A stretch of DNA of 64,000 nucleotides from Solimicrobium silvestre (GCF_002976435.1 NZ_PUGF01000008.1:124001-188000); one strand, 5' to 3'; counted from the first letter of the stretch, positions 55,527 through 64,000 are shown. The notes: generated by a model from the letters alone, not told the origin. Numbers and translations: made by a program.

Positions 55527-55552
55527 AAGCAGGTAATATTACTTACCTGCTT
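55527..55552 (-). other. Second hairpin 3' of the pilin gene
   Basis: AAGCAGGTAA (55527-55536) and TTACCTGCTT (55543-55552) are perfect complements around TATTAC. Lying directly after the pilin stop at 55575 and before the attenuator, it may protect the 3' end of a short, abundant pilin mRNA. Confidence 0.75.
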
Positions 55553-55574
55553 CCCACCAACATTGCGTATTAGA

Positions 55575-56108
55575 TTAATTGTAAGCAATTGACCATGTAA
55601 CGCTAGTATTTGCACTACCAGCTACCGCAGTTGCAGAAGAGATATATTGAGCTGTGTAGTAAAAAGTATTAACACCAGCTGTCAATGTTGCATCATTTGC
55701 AGTTACCTGATTTACATTAGTCGCCATATTAATAGCACCACCGGCTTGATTTACTAATTGAATTTGCACATTAGTGGCAGGAGCTGCGCTCGTAATTTTC
55801 AAATTACCAGTAACCGGATCAACATTTGGTCCAGCTTCAAATTGAATACGAGCTTTACTACCAGCTGTACAAGCGGCCAAGCCAATATTAAAAGCCGTTG
55901 CACCAGCTGTAGTACCAGCACCAGTCAACGCAGTAACACTTACTTGCGGCAAGGCAACTGTTTGAGTTACTGAAGCAGGAGCAACTGTACATGTTGTAGC
56001 AACGACAGTTCCTGTGAAATTAACAGTACCATCTGAAGCTTGTGCGGCATTCAAACCAGCAAAACCCAACGTAGCAATAACAGCACTTAAAAGAATTTTA
56101 ACTTTCAT
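55575..56108 (-). CDS. Major fimbrial subunit (type 1 pilin-like)
   Basis: A 177-residue pilin. The start at 56108 (MKVKILLSAVIATLGFAGLNAAQA) follows GGAGAAA 8 nt upstream; the signal peptide is cleaved near AQAS. The mature N-terminus SDGTVNFTGTVVATTCTVAPAS is the donor strand with the first Cys, and the second Cys is in NIGLAACTAGSKARIQFEAG. It ends in a C-terminal strand NTSVTWSIAYN typical of pilins. It is first in the operon and should be the most abundant subunit. Confidence 0.92.
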   Translation of the reverse strand: MKVKILLSAVIATLGFAGLNAAQASDGTVNFTGTVVATTCTVAPASVTQTVALPQVSVTALTGAGTTAGATAFNIGLAACTAGSKARIQFEAGPNVDPVTGNLKITSAAPATNVQIQLVNQAGGAINMATNVNQVTANDATLTAGVNTFYYTAQYISSATAVAGSANTSVTWSIAYN

Positions 56109-56476
56109 GTATTTCTCCAAAAACGAATGTGAGGTAAAGAGGTATTACTTCAAAATATAAATAAACCCGCGAAATTTTGTAAATAAAGCTGACAACCAAC
56201 ATTAACAGCACATCACAAACATTGCCTATAATCATGATTGTTGATCGGATTATATCCATAAAGTTTCCAGTTAAAAACATTTACTTACATTTTGATTGTC
56301 AAAAAATGTGTCTTTCTCGTAAATGTGGTAAATCTGCACAAAAATTCAGCAATCACTATATTTATTTTCAACGTTTTCCTGATTTTTAAATTTCCATGCG
56401 GCAATTATTCATAATTTCGGCTAACTACCGTTAAGACGTTTTTGCCGATTTTAAGCTGAGATAAAGTCTGTTTGAA
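56109..56476. other. AT-rich upstream region of the fimbrial operon
   Basis: A 368-bp gap between the pilin start and the priA stop. It is notably AT-rich and has runs of A and T that could bind nucleoid proteins such as H-NS/MvaT homologues. I see no invertible-repeat pair or recombinase gene that would indicate phase switching. Confidence 0.5.
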
Positions 56477-58492
56477 CTAAATGTCAACAGGATCAACTTC
56501 CAGTGACCAGGTAATCCGTGGTTTGAGGGTGCGTAACTGTAACAACCACTCTTTTAAGAAGGCTTGCAGGGCAGGACGGGAATGGGATTCGATTAATAAT
56601 TGAGCACGTTCCGAATTTGCCATTTTCATTAAGCTCATCGGAATAGGGTCGTGCATGATGATGCCTTCAGGCACATTTAATTCTGCAGCTTGCCGCAAAA
56701 ATGCGATGGCAATCTGCAATTCTTTTGCTTCTGCACGCAGTAAGGCCTGAAATATAAAGGGTGGCAAACCTGCTTGCTGCCTTTCTGCCAGGCATTCCTT
56801 TGCAAAACGCGGATAATCATGCGTTTTCAGAGCGTGATAAAGAGGATGTTGTGGATAACGTGTTTGCACCAACACTTCACTAACACTTCCACCTTCTTTT
56901 TGCGCCGCACGTCCCGCGCGACCGGATACCTGCATTAATTGCGCGAACAAACGTTCGCCGGCCCGATAATCTTGCGAGAACAAAGCGTTATCTGGATTGA
57001 TGACACCGACCAAGGTTAGATTTTTAAAATCATGCCCTTTTGCAACCATCTGCGTGCCGATCAAAATATCCACTTCACCACGATGCACTGTTTCAAAGGC
57101 GGCTTGTGCGCTGCCTTTCAGTCGGGTTGAATCCGCATCGATACGCCGAATTTTTGCGTCTGGAAAAAATTTTTGCAGATTTTCTTCAATCCGTTGCGTA
57201 CCTCGTCCCAGCGGTTGAATATCCGAATTACCGCAAGTCGGGCACGATTTTGGTATCCTCAACTCAAAACTGCAATGGTGGCAGCGTAATTTGTGTTCTT
57301 GTTTATGCAATACTAAAAAAGCACTGCAACGCGTACAATTACTCATCCAGCCACAGGCATCACACGCAATAACAGGTGCATAACCACGCCGGTTTAAATA
57401 CAGTAGTGACTGCTCACCTTTATCAAGACGCTGTTTTAATGCGGAGATTAACGATGCTGTTAGTCCTTCTTGCGGCCTGTCTTTCGCGATATCAATCAGA
57501 CGCATTTTCGGCAATACCGCTGCAGCAACTGCCCGATCCGGCAAACTCAACTTAACGTAGCGGCCTGAAATTGTGTGCTGCCAGGTTTCCAATGACGGCG
57601 TAGCAGAACCGAGCACGACAGGAATGTTTAATTGTCTGGCACGCCAAATTGCCAGATCGCGTGCGGAATAGCGCAAACCTTCCTGCTGCTTATAGGATGG
57701 ATCATGCTCTTCATCAATAATGATTAATTTAAGCGCTGGTAAAGAAGCCAGGATAGCTAATCGAGTTCCTAAAATTAGCCGCGCTTTGCCGGTATGTGCT
57801 GCCAGCCAGTGCAAAGTCCGCTCGCCTTCCGCCATACCGCTATGTAAAACTGCGACGGTTAATTCGGGAAAGCGCGCCTGAAAATGTCCCTGCAATTGCG
57901 GCGTCAGGTTAATTTCCGGCACTAAAATTAAAATCTGTGCGCTGGCATCTCGCGCCAGCACTTGCGCCGCCGCCTGCAAATACACTTCTGTTTTACCACT
58001 GCCAGTAACGCCATACAGCAAACTAGGTGCATATCCTTTGGCATCAACAATATGCTGCACAGCATTTTGTTGAGCGGCATTAAGTTGAGGCGACTCGCTT
58101 GGCTCGCCCTTTACCTCTAAACTCAAGCTAAGTTTTTTTAATGCTTTGTCTAAGGCGGTGGTTTTAGAAGTACGGCAATTTTTGGGGATGGCTGGAAGTG
58201 CAACTTCACCAAGAGGGCGTTGATAATAGTCGGCGGCAAAACTGCAAAGTGCTATCCACTCAGAAGAAACTGGGGATAACTGCTGCCTTACCGTAAGCAC
58301 GGATTTAAGTTTGTCCCGCGGGATATCAGAATTCTGTTTCATCGCGACAATTAAACCAACCATTTCACGACGACCAAAAGTGAGCAGGGCAAACTGGCCT
58401 ACTTGTGGTGTTTCTTCGCCAGTCCAAAGATAATCAAAGACCCGCTCCAATGGCGTATCCAAGACAATTTGGAGAATTTTTTCGCTCTGCAA
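56477..58492 (-). CDS. priA: Primosomal replication protein N' (PriA helicase)
   Basis: A 671-residue helicase that restarts stalled replication forks. Start is TTG at 58492 with a weak ribosome-binding site. Walker A is LLYGVTGSGKTEVYLQAA; Walker B LIIIDEEHDPSYKQ; a zinc-binding pair of Cys clusters is in CDACGWMSNCTRCSAFLVL and RCHHCSFELRIPKSCPTCGN; further helicase motifs are in QMVAKGHDFKNLTLVGVI and QVSGRAGRA. The N-terminal domain (VLDTPLERVFDYLW) binds the 3' end of the fork. It is next to hemE as in many relatives. Confidence 0.95.
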   Translation of the reverse strand: MQSEKILQIVLDTPLERVFDYLWTGEETPQVGQFALLTFGRREMVGLIVAMKQNSDIPRDKLKSVLTVRQQLSPVSSEWIALCSFAADYYQRPLGEVALPAIPKNCRTSKTTALDKALKKLSLSLEVKGEPSESPQLNAAQQNAVQHIVDAKGYAPSLLYGVTGSGKTEVYLQAAAQVLARDASAQILILVPEINLTPQLQGHFQARFPELTVAVLHSGMAEGERTLHWLAAHTGKARLILGTRLAILASLPALKLIIIDEEHDPSYKQQEGLRYSARDLAIWRARQLNIPVVLGSATPSLETWQHTISGRYVKLSLPDRAVAAAVLPKMRLIDIAKDRPQEGLTASLISALKQRLDKGEQSLLYLNRRGYAPVIACDACGWMSNCTRCSAFLVLHKQEHKLRCHHCSFELRIPKSCPTCGNSDIQPLGRGTQRIEENLQKFFPDAKIRRIDADSTRLKGSAQAAFETVHRGEVDILIGTQMVAKGHDFKNLTLVGVINPDNALFSQDYRAGERLFAQLMQVSGRAGRAAQKEGGSVSEVLVQTRYPQHPLYHALKTHDYPRFAKECLAERQQAGLPPFIFQALLRAEAKELQIAIAFLRQAAELNVPEGIIMHDPIPMSLMKMANSERAQLLIESHSRPALQAFLKEWLLQLRTLKPRITWSLEVDPVDI

Positions 58493-58903
58493 CTTAAAGT
58501 GATTTCTTAAGAAATTGGCTAACTAGTGGATTCATATGTGTGTTTTATTTAATCAACACCTGTGGACAACTTTGTGGAGAAACTTTCCCTAATCGCCTTA
58601 ATTCACTCGGGCAACAGTATTTTGAAAACACAATAAAAGCGATACTTTAATAATTTCCATTAATAATCAATAACTTACAAAATAGGAGTTATTTTCAAAA
58701 AAAGCTATTGACAGGGAAATTAAATCAATTTTTTTGTGCATAACTTATCTCGGTTTCTGCATGCTCAATAAAATTAAGTTTTTTATTAACAAGCTTTATC
58801 AACGCATTTCGCCTTGCAAACCGCATGCAGCAACACTGTTGCAATGCACAACCATGCGCATATTATCTTGCGCATGTTTTTGCTACTATTTTTTCCGATT
58901 TGT
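58493..58903. other. Intergenic region with DnaA-box-like sequences, priA-hemE
   Basis: A 411-bp AT-rich gap. It contains TGTGGACAA (58561-58569), TGTGGAGAA (58573-58581) and TGTGCATAA (58735-58743); the last matches the DnaA box TTATNCACA on the opposite strand. A minus-strand promoter for priA must also be here. I see no gene. Confidence 0.55.
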
Positions 58904-59992
58904 TTACGTGTTACTACGTATAGCCTTACTAAATTCGTGCACTGCATCCACTAATACTTCCACCGATTCTGGTGCCGTAAATTGGGATATACCATGCCCT
59001 AAATTAAATACATGCCCATTACCGTCCGTCGGTTTGCCATAACTTTGAATTAACTCTTGCACTTGTTGACGAATTTGCTCAGGTTTAGCAAAGAGTGCCA
59101 TTGGATCTAAATTACCTTGTAAGGCAACTTTATGTCCTATCTGTGCGCGTGCTTTGCCAAGGTTGACAGTCCAATCCAAACCGACGGCATCTGCGCCAAT
59201 GTCGGCAATTTGATCTATCCACAATCCGCCGCCTTTGGTAAATACGATGGAAGGAATTTTTACGCCATTTTTTTCCGTTTTAACTAAACGCAGCACTTCA
59301 CGCATGTAATCCAATGAAAAAGTTTGATATGCGCCGTCGGCCAACGCGCCGCCCCAAGAATCGAAGATCATGACGGCTTGCGCACCAGCATCAATCTGAG
59401 CATTTAAGTAGGTTGCAACCGCAGCGGCGTTGACACGCAAAATGTGATGCATTAAATCAGGCCGGTTATACAACATACTTTTAACAGTACGGAAATCTTT
59501 TGAGCCGCCACCTTTAACCATATAGCAGGCTAATGTCCAAGGGCTGCCTGAGAAGCCGATTAACGGCACCCGGCCTTGAAGTGTGTTGCGAATTTGCGTG
59601 ACGGCATCAAACACATATTGCAAATTGCTCATGTCAGGCACTTGCAATGCGAGGATGTCCGTTTCGTCGCGTAATGGCCGCTCAAATTTAGGGCCTTCAC
59701 CATCCTCAAAATACAAACCTAGTCCCATAGCGTCAGGGACGGTCAGAATATCTGAAAATAAAATGGCCGCATCAAGTTTAAAACGGTCTAGCGGTTGAAT
59801 TGTGACTTCTGTCGCAAAATCTGGATTTTTTGCCAAGCTCATAAATGAACCTGCTTTTTGCCGCACAGCACGATACTCAGGCAAATACCGCCCGGCTTGA
59901 CGCATCAACCAAACTGGCGTGTGCTCAGTTGGTTGGCGCTGTAAAGCACGCAGAAAAGTGTCGTTTTGTAAGGGAGTGTCTATAAATGACAT
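58904..59992 (-). CDS. hemE: Uroporphyrinogen decarboxylase
   Basis: A 362-residue enzyme that decarboxylates uroporphyrinogen III to coproporphyrinogen III in haem synthesis. [89 protein letters not shown] and [23 protein letters not shown] are the standard motifs, with the substrate-binding Arg and Asp. It may have its promoter in the gene-poor stretch to its right. Confidence 0.96.
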   Translation of the reverse strand: MSFIDTPLQNDTFLRALQRQPTEHTPVWLMRQAGRYLPEYRAVRQKAGSFMSLAKNPDFATEVTIQPLDRFKLDAAILFSDILTVPDAMGLGLYFEDGEGPKFERPLRDETDILALQVPDMSNLQYVFDAVTQIRNTLQGRVPLIGFSGSPWTLACYMVKGGGSKDFRTVKSMLYNRPDLMHHILRVNAAAVATYLNAQIDAGAQAVMIFDSWGGALADGAYQTFSLDYMREVLRLVKTEKNGVKIPSIVFTKGGGLWIDQIADIGADAVGLDWTVNLGKARAQIGHKVALQGNLDPMALFAKPEQIRQQVQELIQSYGKPTDGNGHVFNLGHGISQFTAPESVEVLVDAVHEFSKAIRSNT

Positions 59993-60113
59993 GGCAAACT
60001 TTCTATAGTGCGATTAATTCAGAGCGCTATTATCGCTTAATTTGCCTATGTTGATAACGTCTTGAGAACAAACTCGAGCTCTTTTGCTGGACAAATTCAC
60101 AGTACCACTATTC

Positions 60114-60122
60114 TGTGGATAA
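60114..60122 (+). promoter_or_regulatory. DnaA-box-like site
   Basis: TGTGGATAA is an exact DnaA-box match (TTATCCACA on the other strand). It is followed by CTTTGTGAATA, so that the block resembles TGTGGACAACTTTGTGGAG at 58561 on the other side of hemE. Function is inferred only. Confidence 0.5.
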
Positions 60123-60290
60123 CTTTGTGAATAGAATTTCAAACAGTGGCAACATTTGCCTTTAATAGAATATTGCTGATAACCAATAATTTGATATTCA
60201 TCTGTCAAATATCAATAAAATCAATGGGTTATATCTTTGTTTTTATCCATCAATTAACATCAACTTGCTTTTATCGCTTTTTTTAAATTT

Positions 60291-60299
60291 TGTGTATAA
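60291..60299 (+). promoter_or_regulatory. DnaA-box-like site
   Basis: TGTGTATAA is an exact match to the DnaA box consensus TTATNCACA on the other strand. It lies in AT-rich sequence. Confidence 0.45.
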
Positions 60300-60573
60300 C
60301 AAATGTGCCAAGCCCATTTTACAATCCATATAACACGCTATCCGCAACCGTTTTTGTGTCTGGAGCGCTTGGTTTACTTAATGGTTACAAGTTTTTTTCG
60401 CCATGAATTTACCCATTAATTAACTCACATGTTGTTTCAATTGTGATGCTTCATTTGGTCATTGCAAAAAAAATGCCCTGCAATTTATGCCGGGCATGAA
60501 TCCTTTATAAACAACAAGGAGGAGGAGATATTAGGTAACTCAATTCTTTATGATATTTATTTTCTTCTTTTTA

Positions 60574-60674
60574 GGGCTTACGCAAAATTGTTCCAGCAAG
60601 GCGTGCCGACGCAGGCAGTACGAATAGTACGGCAAGGAAAGCACAACGCCGCTGGGGCAATTTTGCGCAAGTCC
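60574..60674. repeat. Intergenic palindromic repeat, copy 2 (101 bp)
   Basis: Ends GGGCTTAC (60574-60581) and GCAAGTCC (60667-60674) and the inward CAAAATTG/CAATTTTG match copy 1 at 17600-17686. Shared interior blocks are GTTCC, GCAAGGC, GCCGACG, GGCAGTAC and AACGCCGCTGG. This copy has about 14 extra bases, including a second AGTAC and a second GGCAAGG. Confidence 0.85.
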
Positions 60675-60911
60675 TACTTTTCATAACTAATCATATATGG
60701 ACTAGAGGGTAAAAATCTATGCCCTAAATAGGGCATTTTTCAGGATATTTCATCAAATTAATTGCTTTTTAATAAATTACATCTCAAATATATTGTGAAA
60801 ATGGAATTTATTTTTATCCTGCGTTGAAATAACTCACCAAATACCGTTTTTAAAATCGATTGATTTATAGAGTTTTTCAGCATCACTTTTGTATCAAGCG
60901 ATCTAGATGTT
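60675..60911. other. Non-coding AT-rich stretch
   Basis: Between the repeat and the small membrane protein gene. It contains AGGGTAAA and AAATAGGGCATTT-like segments but no supported gene, terminator or RNA. Confidence 0.4.
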
Positions 60912-61208
60912 TTATATCCGAGCCGATAAAGCGCGTATTTCAGCAGCTAAACTTGGAGAATGTCCGTCTAAGTCATTTACTGCCTTATAAATCAATTGTC
61001 TGTTTTTTAAATTAAGGCGCAAATTTTGCTGCTCTTTGCTGAAATATTGCTTTAAATGTAATTTTGTTGCACGCCATATTCCCAGTAACATTGGCTTGAA
61101 TAAAATAACGAACGCAACAAAACCACCAATCAATAAAAATTTAAACGTAAAAGCTGCCAATGCTGGCACTGCCGCTAATATCGGCTGTTCCAATGTAGTT
61201 AAGATCAT
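60912..61208 (-). CDS. Small membrane protein, unknown function
   Basis: A 98-residue protein with an AGGA ribosome-binding site. MILTTLEQPILAAVPALAAFTFKFLLIGGFVAFVILFKPMLLGIWRATK forms one or two membrane helices; the rest is a basic soluble tail (LHLKQYFSKEQQNLRLNLKNRQLIYKAVNDLDGHSPSLAAEIRALSARI). I do not recognise a family. It stands alone and is divergent from the LysR gene at 61334, which could regulate it. Confidence 0.65.
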   Translation of the reverse strand: MILTTLEQPILAAVPALAAFTFKFLLIGGFVAFVILFKPMLLGIWRATKLHLKQYFSKEQQNLRLNLKNRQLIYKAVNDLDGHSPSLAAEIRALSARI

Positions 61209-61333
61209 GATTTTTCCTCGTTAGTTTTCTCTTAACAACATTATATTGCACTGCAATATATAATTCTAATTTCGTTTTATCATAGTGGTTATATACTCTA
61301 TGAATGACCAATCTTTAATTCGGTAGAAAATTG

Positions 61334-62314
61334 ATGAATTTTTTAACCTTAGATTTAAATTTATTGCGAGTATTTGATGCCGTCATGATCGAACAAAATC
61401 TGACCCGCGCCGCCGATAAATTAGCGATGACACAACCCGCCGTTTCAAATGCAGTGAAGCGCTTACGTCATGCTTTTAACGATGAATTATTGATTCGTAC
61501 TGTTTATGGTGTTAAACCAACTCCCCGAGCAGAAAGTATTTGGCCAGCAATTCGCGAAGCGTTAAGTAAGCTTGAAGCTGCCATTGCGCCACCGACATTT
61601 GATCCGGCAAGTGCCTCGGCATCTTTTCGCATGGCAATGGCAGATTCAACGGCGGCATATTGGATGCCGCATCTAGTCCGTGAAATTGAGAAATGCGCGC
61701 CGGGAATTAATGCGCGCATGGTTCCGTTAGTGACCAGAGATCCGCGTTCGATGTTGCTGCAAGGAGATATTGATATTGCGGTAGGATTTTTCCCCGGCGT
61801 GGTTTCTCAATTGGCAGGTGGGCAAAGCTCAGCAAATAGCCCCATTCGCCATGCCAGTTTATATACTGGCCGCTATGTGTGCGTTATGCGCAAAGATCAT
61901 CCTTTGGCAAATACGCCACTTACCCTGGAAACGTATTGCAACGCGCATCATTTGCTAGTTAGTTTTTCTGGTCGTGCGCATGGATTAATTGATGAAATTC
62001 TTATGCCAATGAAGCTGCAGCGACATATTATATTAACCGTCAATCAGTTTTTTACTGCCGGTCGCGTCGTGGCAAATTCCGACTTATTAACAGTATTGCC
62101 GCAGCATTTAATTTCATCAACAGGAATGGCGAATCAATTAATCTGGAAAGAATTACCGATTAGTACTCCGGCAGTCAATGTTGATATGTTGTGGCATGAG
62201 CGCGAAGCGCGTAATCCGGCACACAAATGGCTGCGCGAAAATTTGATTAATTTGGTAGAGCAAACCTTAAACTCAGAAAACCCACAAATTGAACATCAAA
62301 ACGCATTGCTATAG
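61334..62314 (+). CDS. LysR-family transcriptional regulator (NodD/LinR-like)
   Basis: A 326-residue LysR protein from the ATG at 61334 (a TTG three bases earlier is also possible). LTLDLNLLRVFDAVMIEQNLTRAADKLAMTQPAVSNAVKRLRHAFNDELLIRT is the winged helix-turn-helix, and PTPRAESIWPAIREALSKLE is the linker helix. The effector domain has DIDIAVGFFPGV and RHASLYTGRYVCVMRKDHPLA. This pattern is that of the NodD/PnbR/LinR branch. The target is unknown; it lies between a small divergent membrane protein and a convergent sensor kinase. Confidence 0.86.
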   Translation: MNFLTLDLNLLRVFDAVMIEQNLTRAADKLAMTQPAVSNAVKRLRHAFNDELLIRTVYGVKPTPRAESIWPAIREALSKLEAAIAPPTFDPASASASFRMAMADSTAAYWMPHLVREIEKCAPGINARMVPLVTRDPRSMLLQGDIDIAVGFFPGVVSQLAGGQSSANSPIRHASLYTGRYVCVMRKDHPLANTPLTLETYCNAHHLLVSFSGRAHGLIDEILMPMKLQRHIILTVNQFFTAGRVVANSDLLTVLPQHLISSTGMANQLIWKELPISTPAVNVDMLWHEREARNPAHKWLRENLINLVEQTLNSENPQIEHQNALL

Positions 62315-62331
62315 GAGCTATCTACTCTCTT

Positions 62332-63669
62332 CTACGCAACGGCCTTAATTTGCTCCTTTTGATCAACTGGGAGATAAATAGTAAACCGGGTACCTTTACC
62401 AACTACGCTTTTAACAGTGATGTTACCGTTGTGCTTATTGATGATGCCATATGCTAGTGATAAGCCCAATCCCGTTCCGCTACCAATCGGTTTAGTGGTA
62501 AAAAATGGTTCAAAAATACGATTCAAATTTTCGGGATCAATACCGCAACCCGTATCCGTAACTTTGATCCAAATCCAATTAGCACCTTCGATTATTTCCG
62601 TTCCAGTGCTAATTGCAATAACGCCCTTGTCCTTTATGGCATGCGCTGCATTAATAAAAAGATTCATGAATACCTGATTCAATTGCGAAATAATGCACGG
62701 CACTAGCGGCAAAACACCGTAACGTTTTTCTATCGTCGCTTTATATCTAATTTCATTTTTAACGATGTTCAAGGTGCTATCCAACCCTTGATGAATATCG
62801 GCTTCTTGCCACTCTGTTTCACCAACATGAGCGAAATCTTTCAATGACTGAACAATGTCTTTTACTCGTCTTAATCCGTCCAACGATTCTCTAACCAGAT
62901 CGGCCATATCTTCTTTGACGAACTCTAAATCTGCATTTTTATTAATCGCTGCAATCGCATCTTTAGTTTCACTACTGAGTGTTAATGATCCAATCGCCGT
63001 ATTGTATTGTTCAATAACACCGAATAAAGTCGTGACGTAGGTTTGCATCGAATTCATATTTGAATTCACAAAACCGATCGGATTATTAATTTCATGCGCA
63101 ATACCAGCGGCCAATTGTCCTACCGAAGCCATTTTTTCTGCTTGCAGTAATTGTTGATGCGCTTCTTGTAATTTTTTAATTAAAGCTTGCTGCTCTTCCC
63201 CTTTACGCTGCAAATCCACTTCCATATTTTTGCGCTCAGTAATATCGGTGAGCGAGCCGACCACCTCAACCGGCTTACCGTCCTCATCGCACACCAACCG
63301 CAACATATCATTCATCCAAATATAGTTACCGGCACTACTTAAGAATCGATATTCATAAGTACGTTGGCCTTCTGAAAAAAGTAGCGCCAAACTGGAAAAT
63401 ATTTGGGCAGTATCGTCGGGATGAATATGATTAAACCAAAAATTCGGATCTTCTATCATTTGCTCAGGACGATAACCAAGGACATGGAATGCATTGCCAC
63501 TCACATAGGTCATCCTAAAATCCCCGGTGGGAACACTGGCGTAAATAATAGCCGTCGTATTGTCGATCAAATACTGCAGCCTTGAATAGCCGGTTTCCTT
63601 TTTAGGAACCACCAGGCTTTTCACCGCAGGAGCGACTAACTCATCAAATTCTTCAAACTCAAATGACAT
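62332..63669 (-). CDS. PAS-domain sensor histidine kinase
   Basis: A 445-residue kinase. The ATG at 63669 is favoured because AGAGAG lies 6 nt before it; another ATG is 6 bp upstream. No membrane segment is visible, so it is cytosolic. A PAS/PAC domain (LQYLIDNTTAIIYASVPTGDFRMTYVSGNAFHVLGYRPEQM, then YRFLSSAGNYIWMNDMLRLV and EVVGSLTDITERKNME) leads into a coiled coil and the phospho-acceptor His192 in LAAGIAHEINNPIGFVNSN. The ATPase domain has NLFINAAHA, DTGCGIDPENL and GTGLGLSLAYGI. It should pair with the response regulator encoded just upstream at the window edge. Confidence 0.9.
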   Translation of the reverse strand: MSFEFEEFDELVAPAVKSLVVPKKETGYSRLQYLIDNTTAIIYASVPTGDFRMTYVSGNAFHVLGYRPEQMIEDPNFWFNHIHPDDTAQIFSSLALLFSEGQRTYEYRFLSSAGNYIWMNDMLRLVCDEDGKPVEVVGSLTDITERKNMEVDLQRKGEEQQALIKKLQEAHQQLLQAEKMASVGQLAAGIAHEINNPIGFVNSNMNSMQTYVTTLFGVIEQYNTAIGSLTLSSETKDAIAAINKNADLEFVKEDMADLVRESLDGLRRVKDIVQSLKDFAHVGETEWQEADIHQGLDSTLNIVKNEIRYKATIEKRYGVLPLVPCIISQLNQVFMNLFINAAHAIKDKGVIAISTGTEIIEGANWIWIKVTDTGCGIDPENLNRIFEPFFTTKPIGSGTGLGLSLAYGIINKHNGNITVKSVVGKGTRFTIYLPVDQKEQIKAVA

Positions 63670-63738
63670 ATTCATCTCTCTTAAGCGTTAACATAAATAG
63701 TCACGGATTAATTAATATTAGGAGTACCTGCAAATATT

Positions 63739-64000
63739 TTATTCAAGCAGCACAGAACCATCTGTGCCCCACTTAACTTTAGTAATACCCGGCTCTTCCA
63801 TTTCCAGTTTCTTTGCCTCAAATTCTTGCGGCGTAATTTCATTTTTTTGTAATTTAGATTCGTTAAGTAACAGCCGCTCCGCTAACGCATTTCCGTACTG
63901 TAAAAGCGCCAATCGTACAACCTCTTCTAAATCAGAAACATTCCACGGCTTTTCTATGTAGCGAAATACTTCGGCTTCATTGATTGCATCCAGCAGGGTT
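63739..64000 (-). CDS. Response regulator, C-terminal part (cut by window edge)
   Basis: The last 86 residues of a protein that begins outside the window. LLDAINEAEVFRYIEKPWN is the end of a receiver domain with the conserved Lys and the following Pro-Trp, as in RpfG-like and other receivers. The rest (VRLALLQYGNALAERLLLNESKLQKNEITPQEFEAKKLEMEEPGITKVKWGTDGSVLLE) is a short helical tail with no DNA-binding or enzymatic domain. It is in the same direction as, and 69 bp before, the PAS kinase, so the two probably form a two-component pair. Confidence 0.82.
   Translation of the reverse strand, partial: TLLDAINEAEVFRYIEKPWNVSDLEEVVRLALLQYGNALAERLLLNESKLQKNEITPQEFEAKKLEMEEPGITKVKWGTDGSVLLE

Larger units (their letters stand above)
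59993..60573. other. Gene-poor AT-rich region with DnaA-box-like sites
   Basis: About 580 bp with no supported gene. It has two exact matches to the DnaA box consensus (TGTGGATAA at 60114-60122 and TGTGTATAA at 60291-60299), TTGATAACG near 60050, AT-rich blocks near 60230-60300 and an unpaired strong ribosome-binding-like AAGGAGGAGGAG at 60516-60527 without a start codon at the right distance. A hairpin with arms TGCCC (60474-60478) and GGGCA (60492-60496) precedes it. Confidence 0.55.

Noticed and set aside
56098-56280. 60-residue minus-strand frame upstream of the pilin gene
   Set aside because: It overlaps the pilin ribosome-binding site in another frame and is AT-rich noise.
60462-60686. 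74-residue open frame in the gene-poor region
   Set aside because: Most of it is translation through the palindromic repeat copy 2; no ribosome-binding site.
1-64000. CRISPR array, tRNA or rRNA genes, prophage
   Set aside because: No regularly spaced direct repeats, no tRNA cloverleaf-like sequence, no phage structural or integrase gene was recognised on either strand.

Overview
The window reads as chromosomal DNA of a beta-proteobacterium of the order Burkholderiales, most likely a low- to mid-GC member of the Oxalobacteraceae. The evidence is the gene neighbourhoods: rsmB-DUF4390-ntrY-ntrX, DUF1840, DUF3567, a liu leucine-degradation cluster with aceK inside it, and hemE beside priA. The genus is an inference. 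Gene density is high. I see no tRNA, rRNA, CRISPR array, prophage or complete insertion sequence. Several short palindromic intergenic repeats are present.

Left part (1-14.3 kb): a BON-domain periplasmic protein; a complete glrK-qseG-glrR sigma-54 two-component operon; a periplasmic solute-binding-like protein; a small membrane protein; a two-gene RND efflux operon with two related palindromes in its promoter region; a divergent SDR/LysR pair; and a clade 3-type catalase.

Middle left (14.3-28.9 kb), mostly plus strand: a lipoprotein, DUF1840, an alpha/beta hydrolase, rsmB, DUF4390, ntrY, a short ntrX-like regulator, a degenerate CobW-like protein, DUF3567, DUF3300, D-amino-acid transaminase, a YbeD-family protein, a LysR regulator, a YedA-like exporter, a DUF1269-like membrane protein and an amidase with a twin-arginine-like N-terminus.

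Central block (28.9-50.4 kb), almost all minus strand: a branched-chain acyl-CoA degradation region. Starting from the MerR regulator liuR and a 28-bp palindromic operator it holds isovaleryl-CoA dehydrogenase, a serine/threonine dehydratase-like enzyme, aceK, a thiolase, RidA, an SDR, a second acyl-CoA dehydrogenase, a DsbA-like isomerase, YchJ, methylcrotonyl-CoA carboxylase beta, methylglutaconyl-CoA hydratase, the biotin operon bioA-bioF-bioD-bioB, methylcrotonyl-CoA carboxylase alpha (biotin-carrying), a GhrA-like reductase and HMG-CoA lyase. Leucine-derived isovaleryl-CoA is thus taken to acetyl-CoA and acetoacetate, and the cofactor for the carboxylase is made by genes lying between its two subunit genes. 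A metallo-beta-lactamase-fold hydrolase is divergent from liuR.

Right part (50.4-64 kb): a chaperone-usher fimbrial operon (pilin, terminator-like attenuator, chaperone, usher, adhesin-like tip protein) with a convergent pilin-like mini-protein; priA; hemE flanked by DnaA-box-like sequences; a long gene-poor stretch; a small membrane protein; a LysR regulator; a PAS histidine kinase; and the C-terminal end of a response regulator cut by the window edge.

All calls come from reading the sequence and recognising families. No database search or alignment was run.
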